From Cornus controversa (Eukaryota; Streptophyta; Magnoliopsida; Cornales; Cornaceae): DNA of 64,000 nt. Below are positions 11,092 to 21,955 of the stretch, piece after piece (the stretch's first letter is position 1; each line of letters opens with the position of its first letter). The stretch covers positions 27,457,797-27,521,796 of the forward strand of contig CM048850.1 of the NCBI GenBank assembly GCA_026545225.1, in the 5' to 3' direction. The notes beneath the pieces are model-generated. The model did not search any database. It was not told the origin of the DNA and saw nothing but the letters and a program-made list of their open reading frames with translations. The position numbers were made by a program, and so were the translations under genes.

Positions 11092-11574
11092 TTTATAACA
11101 TTAAATTTAAGCAAAAAAATCTCTACGATGCATAGTAATATTTAATTGAATTGAAAATCAAAGGAAAATCTAGTTTTTTTTTTTTAAGGGAGAGAAAAAC
11201 CTAATTTTACTTAAATAGAAACTTCGTTGTATAGTTCAATAAGCAAGTCAAGGAAAGATTGTTTGATTTAAGAAGGAAATTTTTAGAAATTATATTATTA
11301 TGTGATTATATTTATTTTTAATTATTATATAATATATTTTACATATATTTATAGTGTGTGTGTATATATACCGTGTATAATTTCAATACGAGGGAGAAAA
11401 AAACTTGAGAGGGAATTCAAGAGTTCCGACTTTAATAAAAAAAAAGTAATTATGGTATTAAAAATATGATAACCAAGTATTTTATAGTTTGGGAACTATT
11501 TTTGTAAATTTCATTTAGAAAAGAAAAAGAGTAGAGCCTCTCTGGTCATTAGTTGAAGGCGAATATCAACCACC

Positions 11575-11605
<31 letters not shown>

Positions 11606-11643
11606 GAAGCGTAAAGGCTAGAAAGTGTTGAATACTCTATAAC
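11092..11643. other. AT-rich intergenic DNA
   Basis: No coding region seen. Contains short TA microsatellites near 11575-11605 and T/A homopolymers. Confidence 0.6.
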
Positions 11644-11895
11644 AAAGAATGAGAAGTAAATGCGTGTAAGAAGATGGAAGAGATAGTTGCAGTTGAAACT
11701 GGACAAGAAGAGAATAGTGAAGAAGATCTAGCTGATGATGAGATCCTCATCTTCCCTCAATTAAAGACTCCAACACTTGAATACTTGCCAAAACTCAAAA
11801 GCTTTTGCTGTAGTTATGGATCCAAAAGAGGGGGACAAGAAAACGAAAGAGGAAAGGAGACTACTCCCAGAGTGGAAGTACTCTTCAATGACAAG
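11644..11895 (+). pseudogene. Relic LRR exon end of an NLR gene
   Basis: The open frame encodes MEEIVAVETG, then ILIFPQLKTPTLEYLPKLKSFCCSYGSK and a LFNDK end directly followed by a GT donor (11896). The same ending (FPQLK..LEYLPKLKSFC...LFNHK/GT) is found in every LRR exon of the NLR locus at 45-63 kb. Only the last third of an exon remains, without its acceptor, so it is a fragment. Downstream sequence near 12400-12480 still resembles the intron that follows the intact exons. Confidence 0.8.
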
Positions 11896-12011
11896 GTACG
11901 TGTGTGTTAACTCCTCACTAACTGAAATTAATGGAACCTAGTAGTAATTATTTAGCAGTAGGAAGTCAGGAACTATTGGCACTCCAAATTAGAGTTCACT
12001 AACCTAACACC

Positions 12012-12227
12012 CAGAACGTAGCCAAGAATTTGTATAAGTGGGTACGAACGAAAAATTCGGACTATATTTTATTTTTTCATAAAACTAAGTGGGTACATCA
12101 CTTAAGATTTAATAGGTCATTACAATTCTAAATCTAAAAAATTGCATTTACTATATATATATAAAAAAAATTATAGAATTAAGTGGGTACTAATGTACCC
12201 ACTAGTACCTCTGTGGCTACGCCACTG
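12012..12227. mobile_element. hAT-like MITE, 216 bp
   Basis: Flanked by the perfect 8-bp duplication CTAACACC (12004-12011 and 12228-12235). Ends are CAG...CTG with imperfect terminal inverted repeats sharing CGTAGCCA and AGTGGGTAC. An 8-bp duplication with CAG ends is typical of hAT elements. No coding capacity. Confidence 0.8.
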
Positions 12228-12235
12228 CTAACACC

Positions 12236-12777
12236 CATAGTCTGCGGTTGCATGCATCAGCCTCTTTACTCTTTCTATTCCCCTGTCATGTACCTCTGTA
12301 GCTCAATGACGACATCTCATAGGATGAATATCAGCTACATCATTAAACCTTCCTTCGGTGCCATCGCTTTCATGCTTGGTTGAACAACTAGACCCAATTA
12401 GGTCTCTATTGCACTATAAACAGTCACGACTCGCATCTATCTTCTTTTTATCTCCAAATTAATAGGTACTTAAAATCACTTAAAATCTGCATCACTGACT
12501 GTGTTTTTCCTTTTATTTTTAGTCCTTTTTGGCTCAATAATTTTTTTTTCTTGCGTAAATTACACTCACCTACCATGAGGCAGAGTAGGCCCCTCCTTTA
12601 GATTCAAAAACCACAGAGACATCTTGAGGTAGGACTTCGTGACATGTTCTGCCTATGTCAACAAATAAACAGTAGTCAAAGATGGATGTGGCTCATGTCA
12701 CCAAAATAAAATTTCAAAGGATGATATTTTCCCTTGTCTTAATTTAATCTTTTAGCTAAAATATAATATTTTTTTTT
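12236..12777. other. Non-coding stretch, partly intron-like relic
   Basis: No gene seen. 12405-12480 resembles the intron sequence just after the intact LRR exons (an ACTATAAACA...CTCTATCTTCTT block), so it probably belongs to the NLR relic upstream. Confidence 0.45.
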
Positions 12778-12971
12778 TGTTAGAAATATAGGAAAAATAT
12801 ATTGATTGAATTGATTTTACATCAAAGCCTATTTATAGGCACATAATCTTAGAGCTTGAGTAAAATTAGAATACAAGAAATCCTAATCCTAGATGGTTTA
12901 GGAGAAGGTGTGTAAGAAACATATTAGGAAAAGATATATAATCTATAATAAGAAATATATATAATCTAACA
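12778..12971 (-). repeat. 3' LTR of 830-bp mini element
   Basis: Begins TGTTAGAAATA and ends CTAACA; about 97% identical to 13414-13607. Confidence 0.9.
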
Positions 12972-13413
12972 GCCCTCCGCAAACTCAAGGTGAGTCATAT
13001 AAAGCCAACTTGAGTTTGGAGACAAAATATTGAATGCGGCTCGTGAAAGAAATCTGGTGATGTAACCAACTGTGGCTGCGAATACATACAAAGAAGCTGC
13101 AAAAGAGCAAACTCGTTGCAGCGACGGCAAGACCGAAACTTGCTCATTGGAGTGAAAACTGATCTGAAAATCAGAAAAGGGGCTCGTTGAAATCAACAAC
13201 TTTGACACACAGATGCTAGTGGGAGCCGATGAATTGAACTTGAACTGGGCTGTCATTTTTATTATTATTATCTGCATAAAAATATATATAAGGCCGAAGC
13301 TATTTTCTACGATTGACTATTTTTCGCCGGGGATGAAGCTAGTGGTGCCATCCCCGGCGGTGACGACGATGGACTGGGAAAGATTTACCAAGGATCGGTT
13401 ATCTCTGATACCA

Positions 13414-13607
13414 TGTTAGAAATATAGGAAGAATATATTAATTGAATTGATTTTACATCAAAGCCTATTTATAGGCACATAATCTTAGAGCTTGAGTAAA
13501 CTTAGAATACAAGAAATCCTAATCCTAGATGGTTTAGGAGAAGATGTGTAAGAAACCTATTAGGAAAAGATATATAATCTATAATAGGAAATATATATAA
13601 TCTAACA
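13414..13607 (-). repeat. 5' LTR of 830-bp mini element
   Basis: Lies directly beside the reversed primer site CTCTGATACCA; pair of 12778-12971. Confidence 0.9.
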
Positions 13608-13612
13608 TTTTT

Positions 13613-14439
13613 CATTGATAAGAAACTCAGACGTCCATTTTGTCTCTTTGGAGACTCGAATTCTCTCCTCTCACATTGAGAGGTAAATGAGATACCACCA
13701 TACTACACAGCCTTTAGTTCAAAAAATATATAATAATTGTTGAGCACAAAAATGTAAAATAACACTCTTTTAACACTATACAAAAATGTTTGATATAGGA
13801 GGTTAATGTCAACTTTTCAATCAACTAGGAAAGACTTGTGTGATATGCTATAACCAAGAGAGGTGTGGGTGCATGAATCAACCAGGAAAGACTTGTGTAA
13901 TTTACTTTTTTCCCTCAACTATTACACCTTAGAGAAAATATTTTTTGCAAGTTCCTTATAGCAAAGTCATATGGAGCTTGTTCAAGTTTTTTTGGGCAGT
14001 GATAGTGTGAGTGCATGACGTTATTTCCTAATAAATACTTAGAATTACTGCTAGTATTTTATAAAATATCTTCACAAAATTTCGCGCATGAAGTGGCCAG
14101 TCTCATACACAAAACCTGAGAAATATTAACAACTCATAGCAACAAGCATAGAGTACAACAAGTAGAATGAAATAAAATTTAAAAGCAGGAAAGAAAGTCC
14201 CTCTAAATTAATATAAACATTAAATAACTGAGTACGTGTCTCGTATTACAATGTGGAAGTCCCGTTACTCAAAGACCCCTTATCCACGAAGACCAAGAGT
14301 TTTTAATTCTAAATTAATACCAACAATCAAAGTCTCAAAAGTTCATAGTCTGACTCTTGAAGAAGATAAGTTCCTACCCTGTAATCGATGAGAGAGAATA
14401 TGTCCGCCACAACCAAACCCTAAAACTCTATCCTAGAGG
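13613..14439. other. No gene seen; may hold the far end of element C LTR
   Basis: AT-rich, with no open frame of note. The LTR of element C must end somewhere here or be truncated, but no TGTA/TACA boundary or target duplication could be found. Confidence 0.45.
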
Positions 14440-16928
14440 GGGAATCTGCCTGGTACCTAAAATCAACAAAGTGGGTTAAACCCACGAACAAATCATATCT
14501 ACTACATCCCAATCAGAGAAACAATATACATACCCTCAGTATGAGGGACACAAGAAAAAATATATATATATCATACAAGATATTCCTTATCCAGTTTATG
14601 TTTTCAAACCAACAGTCATTCTTTACAATGTTCCATTAAAACCCTTATCATAAAGTAATGAACACATTCTTTAAGTTTAGAAAACAGTAACATATGCATA
14701 TATTTTATCAAGTTAAAGCAATCCTGACATGCTTCTGGCAATCCTTATGTGCCTCCTTAATTTTAGATACCTTAATAGGTATTGGCAATCTTGACATGCC
14801 TAGCAATCCTTACATGCCTCCTTTAATTTTAGATACCTTAATAGGTATTGGCAATCCTGACATGCCTGGCAATCCTTACATGCCTCCTTAAATTTGAGAT
14901 ACCTTAATAGGTATTGGCAATCCTGACATGCCTTGGCAATCCTTACATGCCTTTTTTAATTTTAGATACCTTAATAGGTATTGGCAATCCTGATATGCCT
15001 TAGAAATCCTTACATGCCTCCTTCCCAATATGAAACATAAAATAAAAACAAGGTGCAACATGATTTTAATTTGCACAAATAAAGTGATTTAAGTTATCCG
15101 ATATGCAATAATCATCATAAGACAATTCATTCACAGGTAAACTATAATCAAGTATTTCATGGATATTGATAACTTCAAAGGAAAATACATTCAAGTAATC
15201 AAATAACACAATTATCCACTTTAGAAGCAAACACCCAATCAAACCTCCAATTTATCTAAACCTTCGAGGGAGTCAAAACCTAACTCGAATTTAGGTTCTC
15301 GGGCCTATTCTGTTCCTAAAACCGTGTTTAAACATTTGGAATTTTTTTTTATATTCTCGGGAATTTAAAAGAAATATTTTCTAATAAAAGACAAATAAAA
15401 CATAGTCAGAGGCATACTTATACAACCGATACAACCTCAAAGGAAATTCCTTTTCACTTGAAATTTAAAACGCAGGTGCATTTTTATCCTATAAAGTTAC
15501 CTGAATATTTTTAGAATTTTTTGGAATTTTAAATATTTTCTAAAACAAAAGAAGGTAAAAAACTCAATTTTTAGACACTTTAAAAATCAATTTAACTACA
15601 AGGAGAGCTCATTTCGACATGAAAATTTAAATCCAATTTCATCTAACCTCCAAAATGTTACAATAACAATTTGGGAATTTTCAAAATTTTTTAAGTATTT
15701 TCTAAAATAAAAGAAGGCTAAAAACCCAATTTTTAGACACTTTAAAAATCAATTGAACTACAAAGAGAGCTCATTTCAACATGAAAATTTAAACCCAAGT
15801 TCATCTAACCTCCAAAAAGTTACAGTAAAAATTTGGAAATTTTTAGAAATTTTTAAGTATTTTCTAAAAAATGATTTTTTTCAAAATTTCAACCCCCAAC
15901 CTGCGCGCACTGTTCATGTGCGCTGACATCCCCTTTCCGGCCACTTCCCAGCCTCCGTTCGACCTAAATTTTATATCAATCTGTTTCTCTCTTCGTAACC
16001 TATCTATTGGTACCAAAATCCCTATAAAAAATGCCCCAAAACGAAAACTCCCAAATCAGAATTTCTAGGGTTATTCAACAAATTTTAAAAAAATTAAATT
16101 TAAATTCCTCCATGATCCATTCCCAAATGTTCAAGGATAAATTTAATCCAGCAAGAACCACTCAACAAACCACAAATTACTACAATAAACGTCCACGAAT
16201 TTAAACTTACCATATCATTATATTCATCATATACATGTATGCATATATCTATATGTGTGTAAATAAATAATCAACACCAATCCTCAATTGCCAATTTAAT
16301 TTTAGAACCATCATAATTCACAAAAAAAATTAGATTTATAAAAATCAATTTTATACCAAAATGAAATATTTTAAAAAAAAATGCAACAAACAATTTACAC
16401 ATTACAAGATTTAGTCTATGTATACAGATTCAAAGGGGAAGAAAAGAGTAGAACTTACCTCTTCGATGATTCAAAACCCGTCCACACGATCGCTCCTTCT
16501 CTATGTCCTCTCTTTCGTCTACACTCTGAGTTTCTGTGCGTAAGCTAACGGCAGAAACCCTAATCCCCTATTTTCTTTTCTTTTATTATTATTTTTTTTC
16601 TTAAGAAAACTAATTAAGACTAAATAAAATTAAAAGAAAAAATTAATAAAACAAACCCTAGCCCATCAAAAATAAGTACACCTAGCCCAACCATTCCAGC
16701 CCAACTCAACCATGATTCCTCCCTAGCCCAATCCAAAATTAAAATAAAGAAAGCACAAAGATCCAGTACAAATAAAATAAAATAAAAATAAAAATAAAGT
16801 AAACTACACCACAATATTTAAAGCACTCAAAGAATTTAATCCAACTAATAAAGCAATTCAATTTAACTAATAAAATAAATAAATCATTTAAATTAAAATT
16901 AAAAGACCTCCAAAATTACGGGGTATTA
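14440..16928 (-). repeat. LTR of gypsy C (same family as B)
   Basis: Read on the minus strand it starts TGTAATACCCC at 16928, next to a purine tract (16929-16949), and follows the B LTR landmark by landmark. These are the GGGCTAGG block, a CTTACGCACAGAA block, the TTTTTAAAGTGTCTAAAA repeats, the minisatellite, and the GTGGGTTTAACCCAC block at 14469-14483. It lies about 10 kb from B in inverted orientation. The distal end is not resolved. Confidence 0.85.
14700..15030 (-). repeat. LTR-internal minisatellite of gypsy C, about 68-bp unit
   Basis: About five units, each with TAGATACCTTAATAGGTATT, GGCAATCCTGACATGCC and GGCAATCCTTACATGCC. It is the counterpart of the array at 5498-5765 in B. Confidence 0.85.
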
Positions 16929-16939
16929 CATTCTTTCCC

Positions 16940-18107
16940 CCTAAAAAGAGGAATTTCGTCCTCAGAATTCACTCCTATACCTGAAATAAAAAGTTCTGGA
17001 TATTTTGCCTTTATGTCATCCTCCCTTTCCCAAGTGGACTCCGCCTCATTATGGTTGCTCCACTGAACATGAACTAATGGAATGGTTTTCGAACGAAGGA
17101 CCTGATCCCTACGGTCAAGAATATAGTAAGGTTGCTCCACATATATTGCATCTGGCTGCAACTCAATCTCTCCTACCTCAATGTGCTAGTAAGTATCCTC
17201 ATCTCTAAGGAACTTTCGCAGCATAGAGACATGAAAAACATTGTGCACCCTGTGCATCGTGTCTGGTAACATCAGTCTATACGCTACCACTCCAACTCTG
17301 TCGGTAATCATAAAGGGACTATAAAATGGGGTGCCAGCTTCCCTTTTCTTCCAAACCACATAACTTTCTTCATGGGAGAAACCTTGAGTAGAACCTGATC
17401 CCCCACCTTGAACTCTAATGCACGAGTTCTTCGGTCAGCATAACTCTTCTGTTTGCTCTACGTAATCCGCATACGGTTTCTAATAAGGGCAACTTTTTCT
17501 GACGTATCCTTAATAAACTCAGGACCCAAAAACCTATTTTCTCCAACTTCCAACCAGCAAGTTGGCGATCTACATGGTCATCTGTATAGAACCTCAAATG
17601 GTGCCATACCAATAGTCTTTTGATAACTATTGTTATTGGTGAACTCAACCAGCGGCAAGTAACTCTCCCAATTGCCCTTGAAGTCGAGTACACATGCTTG
17701 CAACATATCCTCCAGAATTTGATTAACCCTCTCAGTCTGACCATCGGTTTGAGGGTGATAAGCTATACTGAGGTGTAAAGTTGTACCCATTGCCTACTGA
17801 AACTCTCCCAAAACCTTGAAACAAAACTCGGATCTCTATCTGATATAATGGACAAAGGCACACCATGAAGCTTCACTATCTTTGCAATGTAAAGCTTTGC
17901 GTATTGCTTTGAGGTGTAACTCGAGCGAACTGGCAAGAAATGTGCTGATTTTGTCAACCTGTCCACTATCACCCAAATAGCATCATGATTTCGCTGTGAG
18001 GTGGGAAGTCCCACAATGAAATCCATAGAGATGCTCTCCCCCTTCCACTCCAGTATAGGCAGTGGTTGCAAAGACCTCGACGGTCTCTGGTGATCAATCT
18101 TGATCAT
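16940..18107 (-). pseudogene. Gypsy C integrase core and chromodomain
   Basis: Integrase core pieces at 17763-18107 ([12 protein letters not shown] with catalytic Asp; SDRDPSF with the second Asp) and 17578-17790 (YHPQTDGQTERVNQ with the catalytic Glu, in a shifted frame). A further degenerate stretch leads to the chromodomain at 16916-17161 (HVQWSNHNEAESTWEREDD). All three catalytic acidic residues can be seen, but two or more frameshifts separate them. Chromodomains of this group are thought to direct integration into heterochromatin. Confidence 0.85.
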
Positions 18108-18479
18108 CTAACAAGTGTTACACTTAAAGACAAATATAGCAATGTCCCTCTTTATGCCTGCCCATCAAAACTGCCGCTTCATGTCTTGGTACATTTTATC
18201 CCTTCCGGGTGTACCGAAAACTAAGAATTATGGGCCTCACCCATCACTGCCCTCTTCAAGTCCTCATTGTGAGGAACCACCAATTATCCCTTGTACCTTA
18301 ATCCTCCATCTCTACCCACTATATAGAATGGTACCTTCCTATATTTTAACTCGGTCACCTTCTCTACGCACTAAGGGTCAGTAAGTTGCTTTGTTACTAC
18401 CCTTCGTATAATCGCAGGTATAACCACCACGCATGCTACAAAGGCATCAACATTGCTCAAGTTATTCCATTCTGCTTTG

Positions 18480-19222
18480 AATAGGGCAGATAGACTAGCA
18501 TAGGGTCAGCGTCTAAGTGCATTAGCTACTACATTCGCTTTCCCTAGGTGGTACTGGATGGAAAAATGATAGTCTTTCATAAATTCCAACCACTTGTGCT
18601 ATCTCATATTCAGCTCCTTCTGTGAAAATAGATACTATAGACTTTTATGATCACTGAATAATCTGAAGGTCTCACCCAAAAGGTAATGTCTCCAAATCCT
18701 CAAAGCAAAAACCACAGCTGCTAATTCCAGATCATACGTCGGGTAATTAAACTTATGAGGCTTAAGCTTACGTGACGCATATGATATCGGCCTCTCCCCC
18801 TGCATCAATACATATCCTAAACCCTGTAATGACGCATCAATATACACCAAGTACTCAATGCCGCTCTAAGGAGTAGCTAGAACTGGTGCAGTAGTCAATC
18901 TGGTCTTCAACTCGTCAAACGCCGCCTGACACGAGTCATCCCAAATGAAAAGCACACCCTTCTTAGTGAGATGGGTAAGCGGGCCAGCAATCTTAGAGAA
19001 GCCCAAAATAAACCAACAAGAATAACCAGCCAACCCAAGAAAGTTGCGAATCTCTGAAAGTGAGGTAGGTTGTCCCCATTCTAGAACTGCTAACACTTTA
19101 CTTGGATCGACCGTTATCCCTTTTTCAGATACTACGTGACCCAAGAACTTCACCTCCCTCTGTCAGAATTCACATTTCTTAAATTTTGCATATAACTGAT
19201 GATATCTCAGTGTCTGCAAGAT
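18480..19222 (-). pseudogene. Gypsy C RT C-terminus and RNase H
   Basis: ORF 18866-19153 carries the RT thumb block (FLGHVVSEKGI, VDPSKV) and the connection domain (FLGLAGYSCWFI, W.D.CQAAFDELK). ORF 18635-18850 carries RNase H with [23 protein letters not shown] and FSDHKSL. Between them the first RNase H Asp block is shifted by stops near 18855. The order and spacing match Ty3/gypsy pol. Confidence 0.85.
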
Positions 19223-19227
19223 AATAT

Positions 19228-20632
19228 TGATAAGTAATGAATATTGCATATTCAATGCCCTTAAAATTATATGAATTAGTGTCTTAGTAATATTTATTTC
19301 ATATTTTTATTAATAATTTTAATCTTTTCAGAATTGCAGGTGATTAAGGGTAATTCTAATTAATAATGGTGCAATTGGGCTACAGATGGTATTAGGCCTA
19401 TTCACATTGAAGATTGGGCCAATTCAGGCCTAAAAAGTCTTGGACCCGTTTTGGTATTCAGACCATATCTCTGTACATGATTGTCAAAACGACCCAAACT
19501 CCGCGTGGGTTGAAGGAAATTCGATTCTGCACAATTTCATATTTCACGAAAATTTCCTAAAACGGACGGTTTCATCAACTTTCTGCCCTATTTGCGCAGC
19601 TGCCACTTTTTGGGCGCAAATGCCACTTTGTGAGGAGCAAGTGCCATTTTCTTATGCGCACTTGCCACTTTGGGAAGGCGAGGTGTCCCGTTGGGTTGTT
19701 TTCGCAAAGTAAAAAAGGAGGAAACGAAGAAAACTAGGGTATTCTGGAGGGGGAAGCAGAGAGAGATATACAGAGGCGATTCGTGACGATACGGGCAAGA
19801 CGACGACAACTTCATCATCGTTCAAGCCTGGACCTCTGATCATGAGTGGCTAAACACCATTCCGGGGAAGTGATGTAACCCTAACCTGTCTTTCAATGTT
19901 TTAGTTTGTATATTAATTTGGGAATTATTTATTTTGTGCATTGATTGTATAACCAAGACATAAACAATAGCTGTGCTGTTACTTTTAATTTGAATGGATT
20001 ATTTCATTGCATATTTTCTTTTGTTCTTGTAGAATGAATGCATGTTTGCAGTGATTAGGGTTTAGTTCTTTTCAACTTCTGTGATTTTGTTAAGACAGGT
20101 TATACAATAGTTTTCATAGATCATTCAATTTAGAGTTTTTATAATTCGTACTAAGCGAAGATGGGTTATCATATCATTAGTTAGTCAGATGTATAGGCCA
20201 TGCTTAGCGAAGACGAGTTATGCTTAATTGTATGTTGAATGAATCCTCTTGATAGAACTGAATTTGACTTGTAGCCATTCTTTTCTGAATGCATAGATTA
20301 AACGTCCCAAATTAGTACAACTTTCATTGTCAGAAGGTTAGTGGTGAAGTCAATTCCCAAGACCCTCTATCTCCAGTATTCATCATTTATTTATGTTATT
20401 TAATTTCAGCAACTTAAGTTAAAAACAAAACAAATTCTCTTTCAATTAAATTAGACAAGATCTTGATAGCTTAACAACACAACCAATGCAGTCTCTGTGG
20501 GTTCGACCCCTACTCACCACTTTACTAATTTTAGTAGAGTATTTGTAGGGTTTTATAAATTCTTTTTTGTCGAGGTGTAAAACAACAACGACATTATTCC
20601 ATATTATTTTATCTCGTTTTGCACGTCGAACA
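19228..20632 (+). mobile_element. Solo LTR, 1405 bp, inserted in gypsy C RT
   Basis: Starts TGATAAGTAATG and ends GTCGAACA, flanked by the exact 5-bp duplication AATAT (19223-19227 and 20633-20637). Removing it with one AATAT restores the RT frame of element C. A GTGGGTTCGACCCC-type word near the right end (20496-20513) resembles the 3' part of Tat/Athila gypsy LTRs as I remember them, so plus orientation is likely. The middle (19400-19860) is GC-richer. No PBS, PPT or pol occurs inside, which fits a solo LTR; a MITE-like element is less likely. Confidence 0.75.
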
Positions 20633-20637
20633 AATAT

Positions 20638-21108
20638 GAAGATGTTTGGCATGATCTTCCTCTGAACTAGAGTAAACTAGAATGTCAACAATGAAGACAA
20701 TAACAAACTGGTCCAAGTAGGCCCCAAACACTCTATTAATCAAGTCCATAAAGACAGCTGGGGCGTTTATTAACCCAAATGGCATAACCTGAAACTCGTA
20801 CGACCTATATTTGGTAAGGAAGGTTGTCTTCGGTACATCCTGCTCCCTAACTCGAAGCTGATGATACCCAGATCTCAAATCTATCTTTAAGAAATAGGTG
20901 GCTCCCTTCAACTGATCAAACAGATCATCAATCCTAGGCAACAGGTACTTGTTGCGGATTGTGACTTTATTCAATTCCCTGTAGTCAATACAAAGACGAA
21001 GATACCCATCCTTTTTTTTCACAAACAACACCGGTGCTCCCCACAGTGAAGTACTGCTGCGAATAAATTTCTGACTAAAAAGTTATTGAATCTAATCCTT
21101 TAGCTCCC
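20638..21108 (-). pseudogene. Gypsy C reverse transcriptase N-terminal half
   Basis: ORF 20609-21031 holds [20 protein letters not shown], the fingers/palm block [12 protein letters not shown], and [13 protein letters not shown]. The catalytic box has lost one Asp: it reads [10 protein letters not shown] where the family has two adjacent Asp. With a stop upstream (near 21090) and the insertion at 20632, the enzyme is dead. Upstream homology stops at about 21108. Confidence 0.9.
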
Positions 21109-21210
21109 TCATACCATTTGAAGAGAACGCACTACATATAAACATATCCCTTCTCTACACCCAAGCGATATGAGATTGAGCAATCCTGATATGCCCCGGT
21201 AATCCACCTC
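21109..21210 (-). mobile_element. Reversed TRIM LTR piece fused to gypsy C
   Basis: Reverse complement of the 5' half of the TRIM LTR, from the GAGGTGGATTACC block to CAAATGGTATGAG. Its ATGAG word is fused directly to gypsy C RT sequence (GGAGCTAAAGG on the minus strand). It forms an inverted repeat of about 52 bp per arm with 21213-21265. Confidence 0.75.
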
Positions 21211-21360
21211 ACAGGTGTGGAGAAGGGGATGTGCTTATATGTAGTGTGTTCTTTTCAAATGGTATGAGGCCTTTTGAGGTAAAATCTAAGAGAAAAATCG
21301 TACGGGCTTAGGCCCAAAGCGAACAATATCATACCATGTGTTGGAGCGGGGTATTACAGT

Positions 21361-21372
21361 TGGTATCAGAGC
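21361..21372 (+). promoter_or_regulatory. TRIM primer-binding site 1
   Basis: TGGTATCAGAGC, initiator tRNA-Met complement, two bases after the end of LTR1. Confidence 0.85.
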
Positions 21373-21659
21373 TTGACCCTAGCCGAAAGTGTGCCGACGA
21401 AGATGTCGGGCCTCATAAGGGGGTGGATTGTAATCACCCGCGAGGTGGATTACCGGGGCATGTTAGGATTACTGCCGGAACATGTCAAGATTGCTCAATC
21501 CCACATCGCCTTGGTGTGGAGAAAGGGATGTGCTTACATATAGTACGTTCTCTTCAAATGGTTTTAGGCCTTTTGGGGTAAAACCCAAGAGCAAAACTGT
21601 GCAGGCTTAGGCCCAAAGTAGACAATATCATACCATGTGTTAGAGTGGGGTATTACAAT

Positions 21660-21671
21660 TGGTATCAGAGC
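21660..21671 (+). promoter_or_regulatory. TRIM primer-binding site 2
   Basis: TGGTATCAGAGC, two bases after the end of LTR2; same spacing as the first unit. Confidence 0.85.
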
Positions 21672-21955
21672 CTGAACCCAGCTAGAAGTGTGCCGACGAG
21701 GACGTCGGGCCTCATAGGGGGGCGGATTGTAATCACCCGCGAAGTGGATTACCAGGGCATGTCAGGATTGCTGCAGAGCATGTCAGGATTGCTCAATCCC
21801 ACATCGCCTGGGTGTGGAGAAGGAGATGTGCATATATGTAGTGGATTTTCTTCAAATGGTATGAGACATTTTGGGGTAAAACCCAATAGCAAAACTGTGC
21901 GGGCTTAGGCCTAAAACGGACAATATCACACCATGTGTTGGAACGGGGTATTACA

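Larger units (their letters stand above)
12778..13607 (-). mobile_element. Complete copia-type mini LTR element, 830 bp
   Basis: Two 194-bp LTRs (12778-12971 and 13414-13607, about six differences) start TGTTAGAAATATAGG and end ATCTAACA. The flanks are TTTTT on both sides, although the left flank is a T-run, so the duplication is less certain. The minus-strand PBS lies at 13402-13413 beside the right LTR. A purine-rich CTTGAGTTTGCGGAGGG lies beside the left LTR. The 442-bp internal region has only a 103-codon open frame without recognised domains. It is non-autonomous, of TRIM size, and has the terminal layout of copia elements. Confidence 0.9.
16929..21108 (-). mobile_element. Gypsy C pol region (chromodomain family), interrupted
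   Basis: Reading leftward: reverse transcriptase (21108-20638 and, after a 1.4-kb insertion, 19222 to about 18870), RNase H (about 18860-18480), integrase (about 18400-17100), chromodomain (about 17080-16940), purine tract, LTR. This is the gypsy order. It has several stops and frameshifts. The 5' side ends abruptly at 21108, a few codons upstream of RT, where it joins reversed TRIM LTR sequence. Gag and protease are absent. Confidence 0.85.
21211..21955 (+). mobile_element. Tandem TRIM array: LTR-int-LTR-int-LTR
   Basis: Three LTRs share two internal regions. LTR1 is truncated (21211-21358), LTR2 is 21429-21657 (229 bp) and LTR3 is 21728-21955 (228 bp). Each complete LTR starts TGTAATCACCC and ends TATTACA. 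The internal regions 21359-21428 and 21658-21727 are 70 bp each. They contain TGGTATCAGAGC, a conserved GTGTGCCGACGA core with GTCGGGCCTC, and a purine tract before the next LTR. No protein is encoded. The LTR words (CCCACATCG, AAAGCGGACAATATC) resemble widespread plant TRIM/Cassandra-type LTRs. Confidence 0.9.

Noticed and set aside
19440-19843. Open frames in the GC-richer part of the 1.4-kb insertion
   Set aside because: Overlapping frames on both strands inside a solo LTR; no protein family recognised.
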